Below, in pieces: positions 21,885 to 33,058 of a DNA stretch of 64,000 nucleotides; position 1 is the first letter of the stretch, and every line of letters begins with the position of its first letter. The position numbers and the translations under genes are program-made. Under the pieces are notes generated by a model that was not told the origin of the DNA, ran no database searches, and saw only the letters and a list, made by a program, of their open reading frames with translations. The stretch spans positions 16,186,060 through 16,250,059 of the forward strand of contig CM077832.1 of assembly GCA_039720395.1 (NCBI GenBank), read 5' to 3'. This stretch comes from Liquidambar formosana (Eukaryota; Streptophyta; Magnoliopsida; Saxifragales; Altingiaceae).

Positions 21885-22522
21885 TCATACCGGACACAAT
21901 TAATATTTACTGTAATGTTTAATTCATTATTTCAGTATAAGATAGTACTTATTTGATACATAATGAGTACCTAAGAGGTTAGCCAAATCCAACTGGGAGC
22001 AGAGCTTGGGAACTAAACAAATATTCAGAGCATAACCCTAATGCAGTATAGATATGCAAGAAATGAGAACCTAATCACTAATCAGTAAATGATCATCAAA
22101 TTCCTCATCCACATAAAGCAATTTATCATGGTGTTATCTTCACCTGACTTGTTGGCCTAACCTCAAGTAGTGCCTGTAAAACATAATCAGTAGGGTCCAC
22201 CTGATAAGACTCTATAAGGGGATTCATATCTGCTTAAAAGAAAAGGAAAATAGGCTAGTCTCTGTTGGATGCAGATAGCAGGAAAGGAAACAGATTTTGC
22301 AATCTCAAAGCTCAATTCTAAACATAAATTCCTTCTAGTTTTCTTGGCAGCGAAAAAGAGTCCAAGCTAAAAACAAGGGGCGAATGCATTTTGAAGGGTC
22401 AAACCATACACTATTGAACGGTGTAACAACAGAGATATCTTACAAGAGAGGGTTCAATGTCCAACAAAAATAAAATGTGTGAGCCACATTAAGATACAAA
22501 TACAAGGAAAATCTATGGGAGC
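21885..22522. other. Intergenic gap / possible DRB 3'UTR
   Basis: No coding signal. If the candidate fifth DRB exon is real, much of this is its minus-strand 3'UTR, and the two genes converge within a few hundred bases. Confidence 0.4.
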
Positions 22523-22580
22523 TCATTGGGCTACTGAACAAGGCGGGGCTTGATTCACTGACAAAACAGCAACCTGCAAC
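22523..22580 (-). CDS. Candidate DRB exon 5 (terminal)
   Basis: If exon 4 is spliced at A|GTAAGT (25202/25201), an acceptor AAAATGCAG before 22580 restores phase. The frame then adds LQVAVLSVNQAPPCSVAQ followed by TGA at 22525-22523. The phase match, the good acceptor and the protein-like composition support it. The alternative is the in-frame TAA at 25200-25198. Only cDNA can settle this. Confidence 0.45.
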
Positions 22581-23579
22581 CTGCATTTTTCCAGAAAGAA
22601 CACATCTTAATTAAGCAGAGTTGATACTCCCAAAAAAGAGCTTCTAAAAAGAGTGAATATATACAATAAAAAATCTAACTAAAAGCTTCAACCGCATATA
22701 GATGGGTATGCACTTCCATATACATATATATAATTTCATGTGCACGTGTGCATGTGCATGTGCATGTGCATGTGTGAGAGAGAGAGAGAGATCCCAGCCA
22801 CACTGAACGGCATCCTGCATGCACATGCAAAACAAGCCAGTGTGTTTTTTGTTTTTTTATTATTTTTTTTCTCTTGTTACCATTCCAAGTACAATCACCT
22901 CTAAAAATTCTCTTTCAGAAGTTCATAATGTACCAAAAACACAACAATTATATAAACCTCCAAAACTGGCATGGAAAGTATATATGAACTTCTGCAGACA
23001 ATCTAATGATGACAAACTCAGCTGCTATGTAAGCTAGCTAAGGTCTCTTCTAGATATCTAAAATTATGACCTTGGTAATTGTCCAAAGCACAAAGATGCA
23101 TCTCAAATGGAACAAAAAATAATTAAATTATAATACCTTCTCACAAAGTCATGATATAAGAAACAACCATATTTAGCTTCCCAACTAATCAACAACTGCC
23201 CAACACTGCAGGTTTTTTATAATGCATTGACCAGAAAGCAAACTTTAAGACGCTGAAACTAAATTTTAGAAGTTACCCAATGTCCTCCACTCGAAATAAC
23301 AAACATTGACCAGGATATGACAAGATACCACTATAATTATGTAATCAACAACTCAACAAAGTCTAGATTGCTGCTTGGTATTTCCAAAAAAAAAAAAAAA
23401 AAAAAAGCCTTGATTGCCAACTACTTGGGGTAAGCTCTACAATACAAAATATCTGGAGAAAGTAATGGTCAGTAATTAAGAGGAAAATATGGATTGAAGA
23501 TCAAAGCCGATATTTGGTATGTCATCAAATTTCAATATGCTTACCCACCTTGAATTTGCAGTAACTTAATATATTAAGG

Positions 23580-24082
23580 TAAAATACAAAAAACAACCCT
23601 GAACTTTAGGTCTATTTTCATTTTAGCACCCTCAACTTCAAAACCAGTCAAAATGGACCCTAAACTATACATGTGTAACAGTTTAGTACACCTCAACCCC
23701 AGTCAAAATGGACCCTAAGCTATACACATGTGTCAATTTAGTACCCTCCATTAGAGTGCATTTTCCGATAATTTCATGATGGCACACTAACTAAGGGTAC
23801 TAAATCATCAGATGTGTATAGTTTAGGGTCCATTTTGACAGGTTTTGAAGTTGAGTGTACTAAATTTTCGTGTAGATTGAGTGAACGCAGACAAGAAAAA
23901 AAAATAGTTGTCGAAAAATCCAGACTAACGGAGTATACTAAATTGACACATCCGTATAGCTTAGGGTCCATTTTGACTGGGTTTGAGGTTGAGGGTACTA
24001 AACTGTTATACGCGTATAGTTTAGGGTCCATTTTGACTGGTTTTGAAGTTGAGGGTACTATAGGGAAAATGAACCTAAAATT
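23580..24082. mobile_element. TIR element with about 190-bp inverted arms
   Basis: The left arm (..CACCCTCAACTTCAAAACCAGTCAAAATGGACCC..) and the reverse complement of the right arm match over nearly 200 bp; each arm contains two internal repeats of TAGGGTCCATTTTGACTGG. The exact ends and target duplication are unclear. No transposase. It lies in the putative fourth DRB intron or 3' flank. A fold-back MULE-type element is likely. Confidence 0.6.
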
Positions 24083-25197
24083 TACATCTGACTAATCAGA
24101 TTCATTCAATCACTTATAGAAATAACTTCCCTCCTAATGGTGTTGTTGGAGGCACTAGGCATCATCCAGTTAGGAGACTTTTGCTACACATGAATGCCCA
24201 AGTGAGCAACTAGGTATTGCCTAAACTCCAATTTGTTGTTGAGACCCCACTGCACGGAGGGCAGGGCCCGGGGGGGTGTTAAGTAAGCTTGGTTTTCCTT
24301 CTCTTGTTTGGTCAATAAGAGAAAAGCGAAAGAGTATGGAGTGATTCACTCTTTTTTAAACCACTTCCTTGGTTTACAAACCATCCAAGACTTCTGATAT
24401 AAGCTCAAAACAAACTTTTTGGGCTTTTAACAAAAGTTCAGATGCAAGTAAGGACCAGTAAAGCTGTCAAGCTCATATGCCAAACCATTATTTTATTTTT
24501 ATTTTTTTAATGAAGCTCATATGCCAAACTTTTTAATGGGTTAACAGCAAGAAAAAAAAAAAAAACAGACGGTCATCTTCCCATCAAAATTTCCTACCCT
24601 CTCACATGGGTGGACCACATGTGCTGAGCAGCAAGGGAGGTGGAAAATTATGATGGGGAAGTATAGCACTGCTAAAGGAAAAAAAGAGACCAGGGAAGGA
24701 ATATGTATATACAAACAGAAAAACACACACTGATACACACAATGACAAGAACAACATCTTCAAACTGCACCAAACCATTTTAGCCCTACCCCCCCCTCCC
24801 CCCCTCTTGGCGCATGGGTGCAAAAGAAAAGAAAGAAAAATCCCCAAAGAAACAACCAAAAACAATATTATTACACACAGGACGTCACGACAATTTTACT
24901 ATTAAAAAAAAGTTAAAAACATGATGAACAATCACGAACATAAATTCCCACCAAAACAGCCATAATCTTCATCATATATGATGAAAATCATAAGACTGCA
25001 AATGCATGAGTACACAAACATTTATAAATAACAGCACAAAAACGTGCAAGCATGCATAGGAAGTTATACAATAATCATGAATACGGAAATCAACATAAGA
25101 GATCACCAAAAAAAGAACCCAAGCATCTCCTTTCCACAAGAAGAGAGAGATAGAGAGAGAGTATATCATAACAAAATGAAAAAGAGGAAAGTAATAC
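24083..25197. other. Putative DRB intron 4 / 3' flank, no gene seen
   Basis: AT-rich with a C run at 24789-24804. The two overlapping minus frames at 24541-24865 are Phe/Leu-rich and unlike any known family. Confidence 0.45.
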
Positions 25198-25634
25198 TTA
25201 CTGGGGATCAATTCGCGATTTCTTGTTGGACTTCTTTTTGTTCTTACGGTTACGCTTCTTTCCAGAACTTGATTCAACACCCAAAGGCTGTTCAAAAACT
25301 GAAGGCACAAATACAATTGGAGGAGGAATTGCTTCAGCCGATGGTTCGGACTTTGGTGTCTTGAATTCATGGAAGGCTGAAGGTGTAACTAGAAGATTAG
25401 TAAGTTGTCCTGCCTCTGGAAATGCAGTTGTAGGCACGTTATCGGTACCAACAGCAATTTCAACTTCTTTCCCAGCACTGGGAAGGATTATAGGAGTATT
25501 TCCTGTGTTTTGAATATTTCCCATGTCTACTCCCACAGGCACAACACTATTATGGATATAGGGCGAGCCCTTGGCTTTGTGCAAAGCAGCAAAGAGTTTG
25601 AGTTTAGACTTAATGATTTCAGAAAGAAGAGTTC
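25198..25634 (-). CDS. DRB exon 4 (C-terminal region)
   Basis: Starts after TGGATCAG (acceptor, phase 1 completed by GA) and reads TLLSEIIKSKLKLFAALHKAKGS, then a low-complexity Ser/Pro/Val region. It ends with a strongly basic run (GKKRNRKNKKKSNKK) that looks like a nuclear localisation signal, at about residues 300-318. The end is ambiguous: TAA at 25200-25198 stops the frame, but the same bases form a strong donor (A|GTAAGT). It encodes about 144 residues with no recognised domain, as in many DRB C-termini. Confidence 0.85.
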
Positions 25635-25719
25635 CTGATCCAGAATTACCTAGACAATATCCAAGAAGTTAACCCCTTAACATGGAAACACATACACACA
25701 GAACCCATAAGCGGTCTAA

Positions 25720-25728
25720 AAATAATTT
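25720..25728. repeat. 9-bp target duplication, left copy
   Basis: AAATAATTT, identical to 27069-27077. Confidence 0.9.
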
Positions 25729-26053
25729 GGGTAGATTACACTTTGCCACCCCTGAACTATAGGGACAAAAACAGTTCACTGACCTAATGTTTCGATTGCA
25801 TTAATGTGCCTCATAAACTATAAATTTGTTTCAATGTGGTTCATCCATCAGCCTACAACTAATAGAAGGATGAAAAGACAAATTTTTCCTTTGATATTTG
25901 GTATTAAAATATTCAAAGAATTGAATTCCAAAAAAAAAAAAAAACAAAAAGATTAAATAAAACCAAGAAAAGGATTGCCCTTGGTTCATCCCTCGTCCCA
26001 GGGGTGCTCTGCAACATGGATCCATGGAGGTTCATCTCTCATCCTTCATCTTA

Positions 26054-26059
<6 letters not shown>

Positions 26060-26093
<34 letters not shown>
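26060..26093. repeat. CT microsatellite
   Basis: About 17 CT units inside the MULE-like element. Confidence 0.95.
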
Positions 26094-26094
<1 letters not shown>

Positions 26095-26341
26095 TCCTAA
26101 AGTCATTGCCACCTCACCCTCTTCTGCCTTTACCTTCTTCCATCTCCTTGTCTCCCACTCACTGCTCAACCCTCAAACCCAGAATTGCATTTGGAACGAT
26201 TGTTTATATAAGCCACCAAAATGAACATAGCAACATTGGCCACAACAAACATAAGTATCAATCATGATGTCCAACGGGTCTCTGAGACCTCTATCAAATG
26301 CAAAGAAGAATAGTTTATGTTTCCTCTGTTTTCCACTCCTC

Positions 26342-26345
<4 letters not shown>

Positions 26346-26372
<27 letters not shown>

Positions 26373-26373
26373 C
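26346..26373. repeat. GT microsatellite
   Basis: About 14 GT units inside the MULE-like element. Confidence 0.95.
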
Positions 26374-27068
26374 TTGTTTCTCTACACTTTATAGGATATG
26401 AAGAAGGCTTATATGTAGAACCCACCAAAACAAAACCCACTAAACAGAAACTGATATATTTTAATGATCCATATTCTTCACTCTTTTTGTCTGCAACCAA
26501 AGAAGACCCAATAACAAAACTCTATGAAAACCCAATGCCTATCATACATGGGTGTTCATCTTTCACAGCATGGACCTCCACCTCCTCCACTCCCCCATGT
26601 ACCTCCCGTCACGAACACCCTTGCGGGTTGTGTTTAAAGTTTAAACAGAAGCTGACTGAATCCAGAAACAAAAAATCACAAACAAAATCGAAGGGAGAAA
26701 ATCAACCTTGACCAGTGGCAAAATCATAGAAGACGAGATTGAGGTCTTGGCTGACATTGATCTTCTTGTGATGGACAATCTTGAACTGTGGCTAGCTCAC
26801 AAAATGATATGGACAATCAACTAAAAGGTAAAGTCATACTTTTATATACATTTTAAAAAGGATAAAATTGGTATTAAGCTATGTTAAACCAATCACATGA
26901 CGATCGAATGCCACTTTCCTGTCACTTTTCCTAACAACACACTAACAGATGGCACATTCAAACAAATCAAAAGTTATAGGAGGTTGATGCAATCGAAATG
27001 TTAGGGTAGTGAACTATTTTTGCCCCAGTAGTTCAGAGGGGAGGGAGGGGGGGAAGTCTAATTTATCC

Positions 27069-27077
27069 AAATAATTT
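27069..27077. repeat. 9-bp target duplication, right copy
   Basis: AAATAATTT, matching 25720-25728. It lies about 30 bp from the DRB exon 3 donor. Confidence 0.9.
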
Positions 27078-27105
27078 TGTAATATAGTATTTTGAAATAT
27101 GATAC

Positions 27106-27316
27106 CCAAAATCGATAGGATGACAGCACGTGCACCCAATTGTTCAGCCTCTTTCTTGTTTCTAGCAGCAACACCAGTATAAGTTACCCCATTGAAAACC
27201 AAAGAAGATATAAACACCGGAAGCAACCCTTCTGATTGAATAGTATTATAAATAGGCTTTTCCAGATTCATCTTGACTGCAAATTCATTCAGGATAGACT
27301 TGCAAAAGACAGTATC
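27106..27316 (-). CDS. DRB exon 3 (second dsRNA-binding motif)
   Basis: Acceptor CTTGTCCAG before 27316; donor GTATCA after 27106. It encodes about residues 108-178: DTVFCKSILNEFAVKMNLEKPIY.., a VFISSLVFNGVTYTG beta-strand region and ARNKKEAEQLGARAVILSIL. This is a complete dsRNA-binding motif with the alpha-beta-beta-beta-alpha pattern and the KKxAE basic helix start that contacts RNA. In the DRB family the second motif often mediates dimerisation and contact with Dicer-like proteins. It is one of the best-conserved parts of the gene here. Confidence 0.92.
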
Positions 27317-28671
27317 CTGGACAAGTAAAAAACACATGTATATTAAGAAAATGTAAAAAACTAAGCTGACGGGCAACATTTTATTACTAACAAGTGCAAG
27401 AGGTTGATTTTTTAAGATGAAAAATAAGGAAACCAAATTGAGCCTATTTAGCATTAACTACAAGAAGTTTGATGAAACTTATATCTCATAGTTGCACATG
27501 TATTGAGTCACTTCAATTCATTCTAGTTTATCATATGTTAAATGCAACATCCAGAAATACTTAAAAAGAAGCATTCATGGATAGAAAACAATAATAGTGA
27601 TTATATTTTAACAGTTGTTAATCATCAAGCCACTTCTTTGTGCGAGAATGACACAAGGAAAGATTATAGGTGCAATAATGACTTTCGAGAGCCTCTAAGG
27701 GTGGTTTCACATCAGGAAGAGTTTATCCAATTACCTGATGGGGATAATGGGAGTGCCACAGTTATTTCCATTGCGGTTTGGATTAGTTAAATCCAAAAAT
27801 AATCTACTTGAGATTTAACAACCTTAAGAGAAAGTTTTCAATATTTTAACATAAATCTACTGTAATACAATTGAAAATAAATTCACTTCAATAATTTCTA
27901 CATTGTAGGTAATGGTGAAACTAGCCCAGGATCAATAAAAACTTCAAATGTCAACTTACATCAGATGGCTCCCTTCCAACATTAATTTTTTTTCATTTAT
28001 TGGAGTAAGCTTTCCATAAATAAGTGTAGGCCAAATGATTTACTCCCATTTTGTCTATACTGAGAAATGAAGTTTATTCCCAAAGGCTATCAACAAAAAA
28101 ATGCTAGGAAGAGTAACTACGCCACTTGCTGATGCACAAAAGCTAAAGCTCTGAAAGATGGCCACATCGAAGCCTTCATTATTGATTTAGCTGTCTACAG
28201 TTGGGCTTGGGAATCTAATTTAAAGGCTTTGATGCGGTTATTTATGGTAGAACACTAGGACACACAAAAAGAAGCTGATTTGAGTATCTACATCTTAATA
28301 GGGTTTCCAAATAATCACTCCCCAGCACATTCAATACGTGTTAAAAACTTTATCTTGAATGGGGTTATTTTTCTATTCGGATCCCAAAATAGAGAAAGAA
28401 AAGAAAAAAAAAAAAAGATTGTTTGCAGCCAAAAGTATAGTCAGCAGAGGAAGTAGGATATAGCATTGTCAGCTCAGTGATGTTCCAGTGTTTGTCTTAA
28501 AACACTCGAGGGATTCATACTACAAATTACCATAAAGACGGCATTGCTTTATTTTTGTGACTTCCATGTATTGGGATGTGTGAGGGATTCTTTAATTTGT
28601 AATGTTTTTTTTTCTAACATACATCGTACATGTTTGAAGATTGCGATTAATTTAAAAAATACAAATGTTAT

Positions 28672-28705
<34 letters not shown>

Positions 28706-28937
28706 ACATGTGAAACATGAAACCAGAGACAATGAAAATTATAGTTTGAATAGAATTTGACCAATGCCAGAAATACATATGGGGCAATGCAGTTCAGATA
28801 AGTTGCAAAAAAGAAGAAAATTTATCCTGTTATAAACAGCCCAAGCTGCAAAACCAATCAACCCATATACATACCCAAATTAAGAAACTTGACCTAGTAA
28901 ACCTAGCAAAAATGATATGACCATGCATGTGACAAAC
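27317..28937 (-). other. DRB intron 2
   Basis: 1621 bp. It contains a GA microsatellite (28675-28702). I see no further exon or clearly bounded insertion. Confidence 0.8.
28675..28702. repeat. GA microsatellite
   Basis: About 14 GA units within DRB intron 2. Confidence 0.95.
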
Positions 28938-29200
28938 CTCACGAATAAGAGGACATCCTTCATCCTTTATCTTTTTTGAAATACACTCCAGCGCAAGTTT
29001 TGCAACATCCTGTTCAGCTGCTTTTCTGTGTGAAAATGTGTTGGGTGATGTATATGCCGCTCCATCCACCAACACAGAGGACCTAAACTGTGGAGCATGT
29101 TGATATCCTTCATTTATAGTTTGATATATTGGGAGAGGAATGGACGCTCTTTGGGTGTACTCTTGTAAACGGTTCTTATGCATCAAGTGCTCTGGGACAC
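28938..29200 (-). CDS. DRB exon 2 (first dsRNA-binding motif)
   Basis: Acceptor TTTATTTAG before 29200; donor GTTTGT after 28938. The first two bases complete an Arg codon begun in exon 1, then 87 codons follow. dsRNA-binding motif 1 spans about residues 28-96: KNRLQEYTQRASIPLPIY, NEGYQHAPQFRSSVLVDG and HRKAAEQDVAKLAL, the conserved helix 1, the loop with GPxH-like spacing, and the helix 2 Lys/Ala-Ala-Glu start. Family knowledge: motif 1 does most of the RNA binding in HYL1-like proteins. The frame is intact. Confidence 0.92.
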
Positions 29201-29422
29201 CTAAATAAAATTGACGCACAAAAATAATCAGAAGATGCATTTATTATAATCATCAATTCAACGGATGCAACCAAAAAATTATTAAAATCTATAACAACTA
29301 ATGTCAAATGTGCGAGTACAAATCAGTAGAGTGATTATGCGTAAACATGAATGAAAAAACAAATATAACAAACATATTGAAACCCAATTTTATAATGAAC
29401 ATCAAAGCATACCAAGGAGAAT

Positions 29423-29855
29423 TGATGCGGACATCAAGCAGAGTCTACAACAAGGTAGTCAAATTCAACCTATTGACTTGAAGACCAAGGCTACAAATTT
29501 AGTTACTTATTTTATTTTATGTCATTTATGGAATAATGGAAAATTGCCTTTTTATTTCCTAGACTTTAGGGTTAAGTAATTTCCAATTTTGATGTAATTA
29601 GAGTCCCTATATAAGGGCTCCAATACTTTCTTAAGAAGTAGTTTATGATGAATTAAAAATTGGATTTTTCCAAAGTTTGGTGCCGACTCCAAACACCCCC
29701 AAGGTGCCGACTCCTAGGGGTTCAACTTCTTCCTTGCTTCTTTCTGGGTTTGGTGCCAACTCCTTGGGTTTTCAAACTTCTATTCTTTTCTTTTCTCTAC
29801 TTTGTTACTCCCTAAGGTTCTTGTCCTTGGATAAGGTTGTCCTGATTGTGGATTA
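29423..29855 (+). repeat. Left LTR of element A
   Basis: About 430 bp. The inner end is approximate (GGTTGTCCTGATT). Confidence 0.65.
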
Positions 29856-30705
29856 CTTACAATTCTATTTCGGATTCTTCTAACCTCTTGATTGTGGTTG
29901 ATTCTATATTGTTCGCATTATCCTAGATTCAGCCAATATTGCTCCAATCCAGTTCTATCATGGAGTCACCACCATGGGAGATGATGTTTAAGATCTTCCA
30001 AGACCTAACTACTAGCATTAGAGAGTCTCACCGGAAACTTGATGTTGTGTTAGAGAGATTAAACAGGACGATACAAAGAACTGATAGTGTGAATCCATGC
30101 CTAACTCAACAAATTAAGCCTTATGTTATGGGTTGCAATGGCTACAGACATCAGTCCAATTATGACAATGTAGTGCCTTATGCCTGTCTTTGAGCATATT
30201 CTTGAAGTCAATAATTAGTATGTTGAGAATACTATTTCCCCAACAATGTGCTCCAATATTCAAGATCAAAAAGCAATAGTTGATGAGTCCAAACATATGC
30301 AACAAGAGCTTATTTCGTTCCATGAACATGTGCCAACTATAAAAAACTTGGGCATTGATGTTGAAGTCAACATTGAAAATTCAAAAGCTGAAGAAATTGT
30401 TGTGCAAGAATCTCAACCTAAGGAGATAAACTTGTCAGATTCTGTTGCCTGTCCGTCCAATTTGCTCCAGGTTCAAATAATAGATTTTCTTAGTATTGAT
30501 GGTTTTGAGTTGTAGTGTGACCCTTATTGATCAAATTCTTTGTCAAATTAAAGCCTTTATATCAAGTTGAGCACTTTAAAGCTGAGTTGTTTCAACGACT
30601 CAAGCAGTTGGCCCATTCAAAGTATTTGTTTATTTGGAAATGATGGATTCAGTATCTCAATCCCAACTCAAACTCGAGGTCAAGTTTTTCCCACCGTGGG
30701 AGAGT

Positions 30706-31155
30706 TGAAGCGGTCATCAAGCATAGTCTATAACAAGGTGGTCAAATTCAGCCTATAGACTTGATCACTTGAAGAACAAGGTTGCAAATTTAACTACTTA
30801 TTTTATTTTATGTTATTTATGGAATAATGGAAAATGGCCTTTTTATTTCCTAGACTTTAGGGTTAAGTAATTTCCAATTTTGATGTAATTGGAGTTCCTA
30901 TATAAGGGCTCCAATATTTTCTTAAGAAGCAGTTTATGATGAATTAAAAATTGGATTTTTCCAAAGTTTGTTGTCGACTCCAAACACCCCCTAGGTGACG
31001 ACTCCTAGGGGTTCGACTTCTTCCTTGCTTATTTCTAGGTTTGGTGTCGACTCCAAACCTTCCCCAAGGTGCCGACTCCTTAGATTTTCAAGCTTCTGTT
31101 CTTTTCTTTTCTCTAATTTGTTACTTCCTAAGGTTTTTGAGGTTTTCCAAAATCA
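30706..31155 (+). repeat. Right LTR of element A
   Basis: Begins TGAAGCGGTCATC and ends CAAAATCA, about 450 bp. Confidence 0.7.
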
Positions 31156-31428
31156 ACAATACATACTTGCTTTTCCTTTTGATTAAATAATTTCATTAAA
31201 ATGTAATTATTCAAAAGGTTTTATAAAAATAATGTACACGGTCTACAACTATGCTAGTCCCTCTGTTCTTGTTTTATTGACCTCCTTTCCTTTATGGGAT
31301 TTTCCAATATTATTGTCCAATTCAGAAGTCCATGAATCTTAAATTGATTTCCCTCTCTAATGAATATTTTACCTTTTTCCAATGTTTTCTGCACTTGAGG
31401 GAAAAATTGGAATGTCAAAAGATATTGA

Positions 31429-31901
31429 TGTAGAACATACACTGAACTTCACAAAACACAATAAACACAATTATAGATCAAGAGAAGTAAGAAGAAATGA
31501 AGAACAGAGAAAGAAGAAGAAGCTATAAGAGAGAAACCTAAGAGTCTGAACTTAGGCTTTGTTTGGAATCAACACCAAACAGTGAGTAAAAGTTCAATTC
31601 ATTCAATAATAATCCATTGACAATAAGTTGATGCCTTTATAAAGGCTAGATTCCTAAAATAGATATACTTGGGCCTAAATTAATGTCCATAATAACATAA
31701 ACTAACTAATAAAAAATAGTAAACATAAGCTTGGCTCCCAAGTAAGAATGATAAACTTGGCTCCCAAGCAAGACCGATAAGCTTGGCTCCCAAGCAAGGG
31801 CTGATGTGTCTTGGTCTATGTTTGATCAAGCCACTGGTTGCACGGTCCGACGATGTTGACGCCCTTACACATGAATGATAGGTGGTCTGATATCCACACC
31901 A
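31429..31901 (-). repeat. 3' LTR of the chromovirus
   Basis: 473 bp, about 90% like the 43376 copy by eye. It contains a repeated CTTGGCTCCCAAG(C/T)AAG(A/G) unit, three times here. Confidence 0.85.
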
Positions 31902-31984
31902 ACTCTCCCGGGGTGGGAAAAACTCGACTCCATGGAATATGAGTCGAACCTAGTAGTACTTCCACAAATCAGGCTCAATCCGCT

Positions 31985-32120
31985 GTAGCTCATCTCGAGT
32001 AATCTATATGCAATCTGACTCAGTGAGACCTCTCCAACGAACTAGGAAATGCTAAAGTCCTCCATCCCTAGTAGAAATAATTTGCTCATCCAAAATAGCA
32101 TCAGTATGTTCCTTATGTGC
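31985..32120 (-). pseudogene. Chromodomain remnant of the chromovirus
   Basis: The minus frame reads AILDEQIISTRDGGL-stop-HFLVRWRGLTESDC then a second stop. This is the chromodomain core (ILD.., LVRWRG) found at the integrase C-terminus of chromoviruses, where it guides insertion to marked chromatin (family knowledge). Two nonsense codons show it is dead. Confidence 0.75.
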
Positions 32121-32199
32121 TTGTGGAAAATTAAAGGGTGATGGAGCAGGGGTAATATCAGAATATAGGGGTGGGGAAGGGTCGACAAAAGGCTCATCA

Positions 32200-32640
32200 T
32201 GGATAACTAAAATGGTTTTGAGAAGACCATACAATTTAACAATCCCATTAAAGAATATATTTGCCACATGGGATGCATCAAAAGTTTTAAAACAAGGAAT
32301 GAAGTGAGCCATTTTAGAGATACGGTCCACGACCACAAGAATAGAATCATGTTTCCAAAAGGTACATGGAAGACCTGGCATGAAGTCAATACTCACATCT
32401 TACCACAAGCAGTCAAGCATAGGTAGTGTAGTGTAAAGGCTAGTATTTTGCTTCTTATGCTTTGCTAATTGACATGTGCGACACTGGCCCACAATCTTGG
32501 CAACATCTCTTTTCAAACTAAGCCAATAAAAATTACGCTCTACCTTCTCGATGGTCTTGTCAAACCCAAAGTGACTGGACAGACCACCCGCATGTGTTTC
32601 CCACACTAAAAAGTCCCACACTGTTGTTTGTGGATGCACA
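32200..32640 (-). pseudogene. Integrase remnant (zinc-binding and partial core)
   Basis: HAGGLSSHFGF..CRTCQLAKH at about 32590-32440 is the H-H-C-C zinc domain. A core start, DFMPGLP..VVVDRISKMAHFIPC, follows at 32385-32280. After ILVIHD the frame jumps to EPFVDPSPP, so most of the catalytic core (the second Asp onward and the Glu) has been deleted, joining straight to the chromodomain region. Confidence 0.75.
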
Positions 32641-33038
32641 ACTTGTTGCCTTTCAACAGATGCCCATTTTGAAGAATAAATCCATCAACTTCTAGGGTCT
32701 ATTCATCTTACAAGGCTTGAGAAATATCTACAAAATCTAGGCATGATTCATAATCTTCTTTGAATCTCTCAAACCTAATGAATTCTACTTTCATAATTGA
32801 AAGTAATAGAACTCGACAACTAAGGACATCCGTTACCTTGTTTTCAATTCCAAATCGACGTTCTAGCACAAAGGTATAAGCTTCTAAAAACTCAACCCAG
32901 TGACCATGTCAAAAATTTCAACTTTTTCTGGGAATTTATATATCTTAAGGCTTCATGGTCAAAGTAAAGGATGAATTCTTTAGGCAGCAAAAAATAACGC
33001 TAATGCTTTAACAACTACACTACAACATAGAACTCCTT

Positions 33039-33058
33039 GTCATAGGTTGAATACATTT
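33039..33058. repeat. LINE target duplication, left copy
   Basis: GTCATAGGTTGAATACATTT, identical to 35319-35338; the final Ts merge with the poly-T tail. Confidence 0.9.

Larger units (their letters stand above)
25729..27068. mobile_element. MULE-like element in DRB intron 3
   Basis: 1340 bp. Ends GGGTAGATTACACTTTGCC and (reverse complement) GGATAAATTAGACTTCCCC continue as matching arms for about 100 bp, sharing AGTTCACT..CTAA..TTTCGATTGCAT. It is flanked by a perfect AAATAATTT duplication. It contains CT (26060-26093) and GT (26346-26373) microsatellites and no transposase. The interior at 26200-26700 has open frames on both strands but nothing I recognise. It is the same broad TIR type as 4809-6568. 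Confidence 0.88.
29423..31155 (+). mobile_element. Short non-autonomous LTR element A
   Basis: Two direct LTRs (29423 to about 29855, and 30706-31155) share the words TGTCGACTCCAAACACCCCC / GCCGACTCCTAGGGGTTC and a TATATAAGGGCTCCAAT promoter-like block. A purine-rich tract, CCACCGTGGGAGAGT, sits just before the right LTR. Flanking 5-mers are AGAAT and ACAAT (4 of 5). The roughly 850-bp interior has only short frames (29939-30193 MESPPWEMMFK..; 30246-30515) that I do not recognise; there is no pol. It is the same family as 46831-48696. Confidence 0.75.

Noticed and set aside
23774..24095. Opposing frames repeating GSILTGFEVE and DPKLY
   Set aside because: Translations of the repeated arms of the TIR element; no protein meaning.
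24541..24865. Overlapping Phe/Leu/Val-rich minus frames
   Set aside because: No family resemblance, and located in an intron or 3' flank with homopolymer runs.
25044..25638. Plus-strand frames opposite DRB exon 4
   Set aside because: Antisense shadows; the minus strand has matching splice phases and a basic tail.
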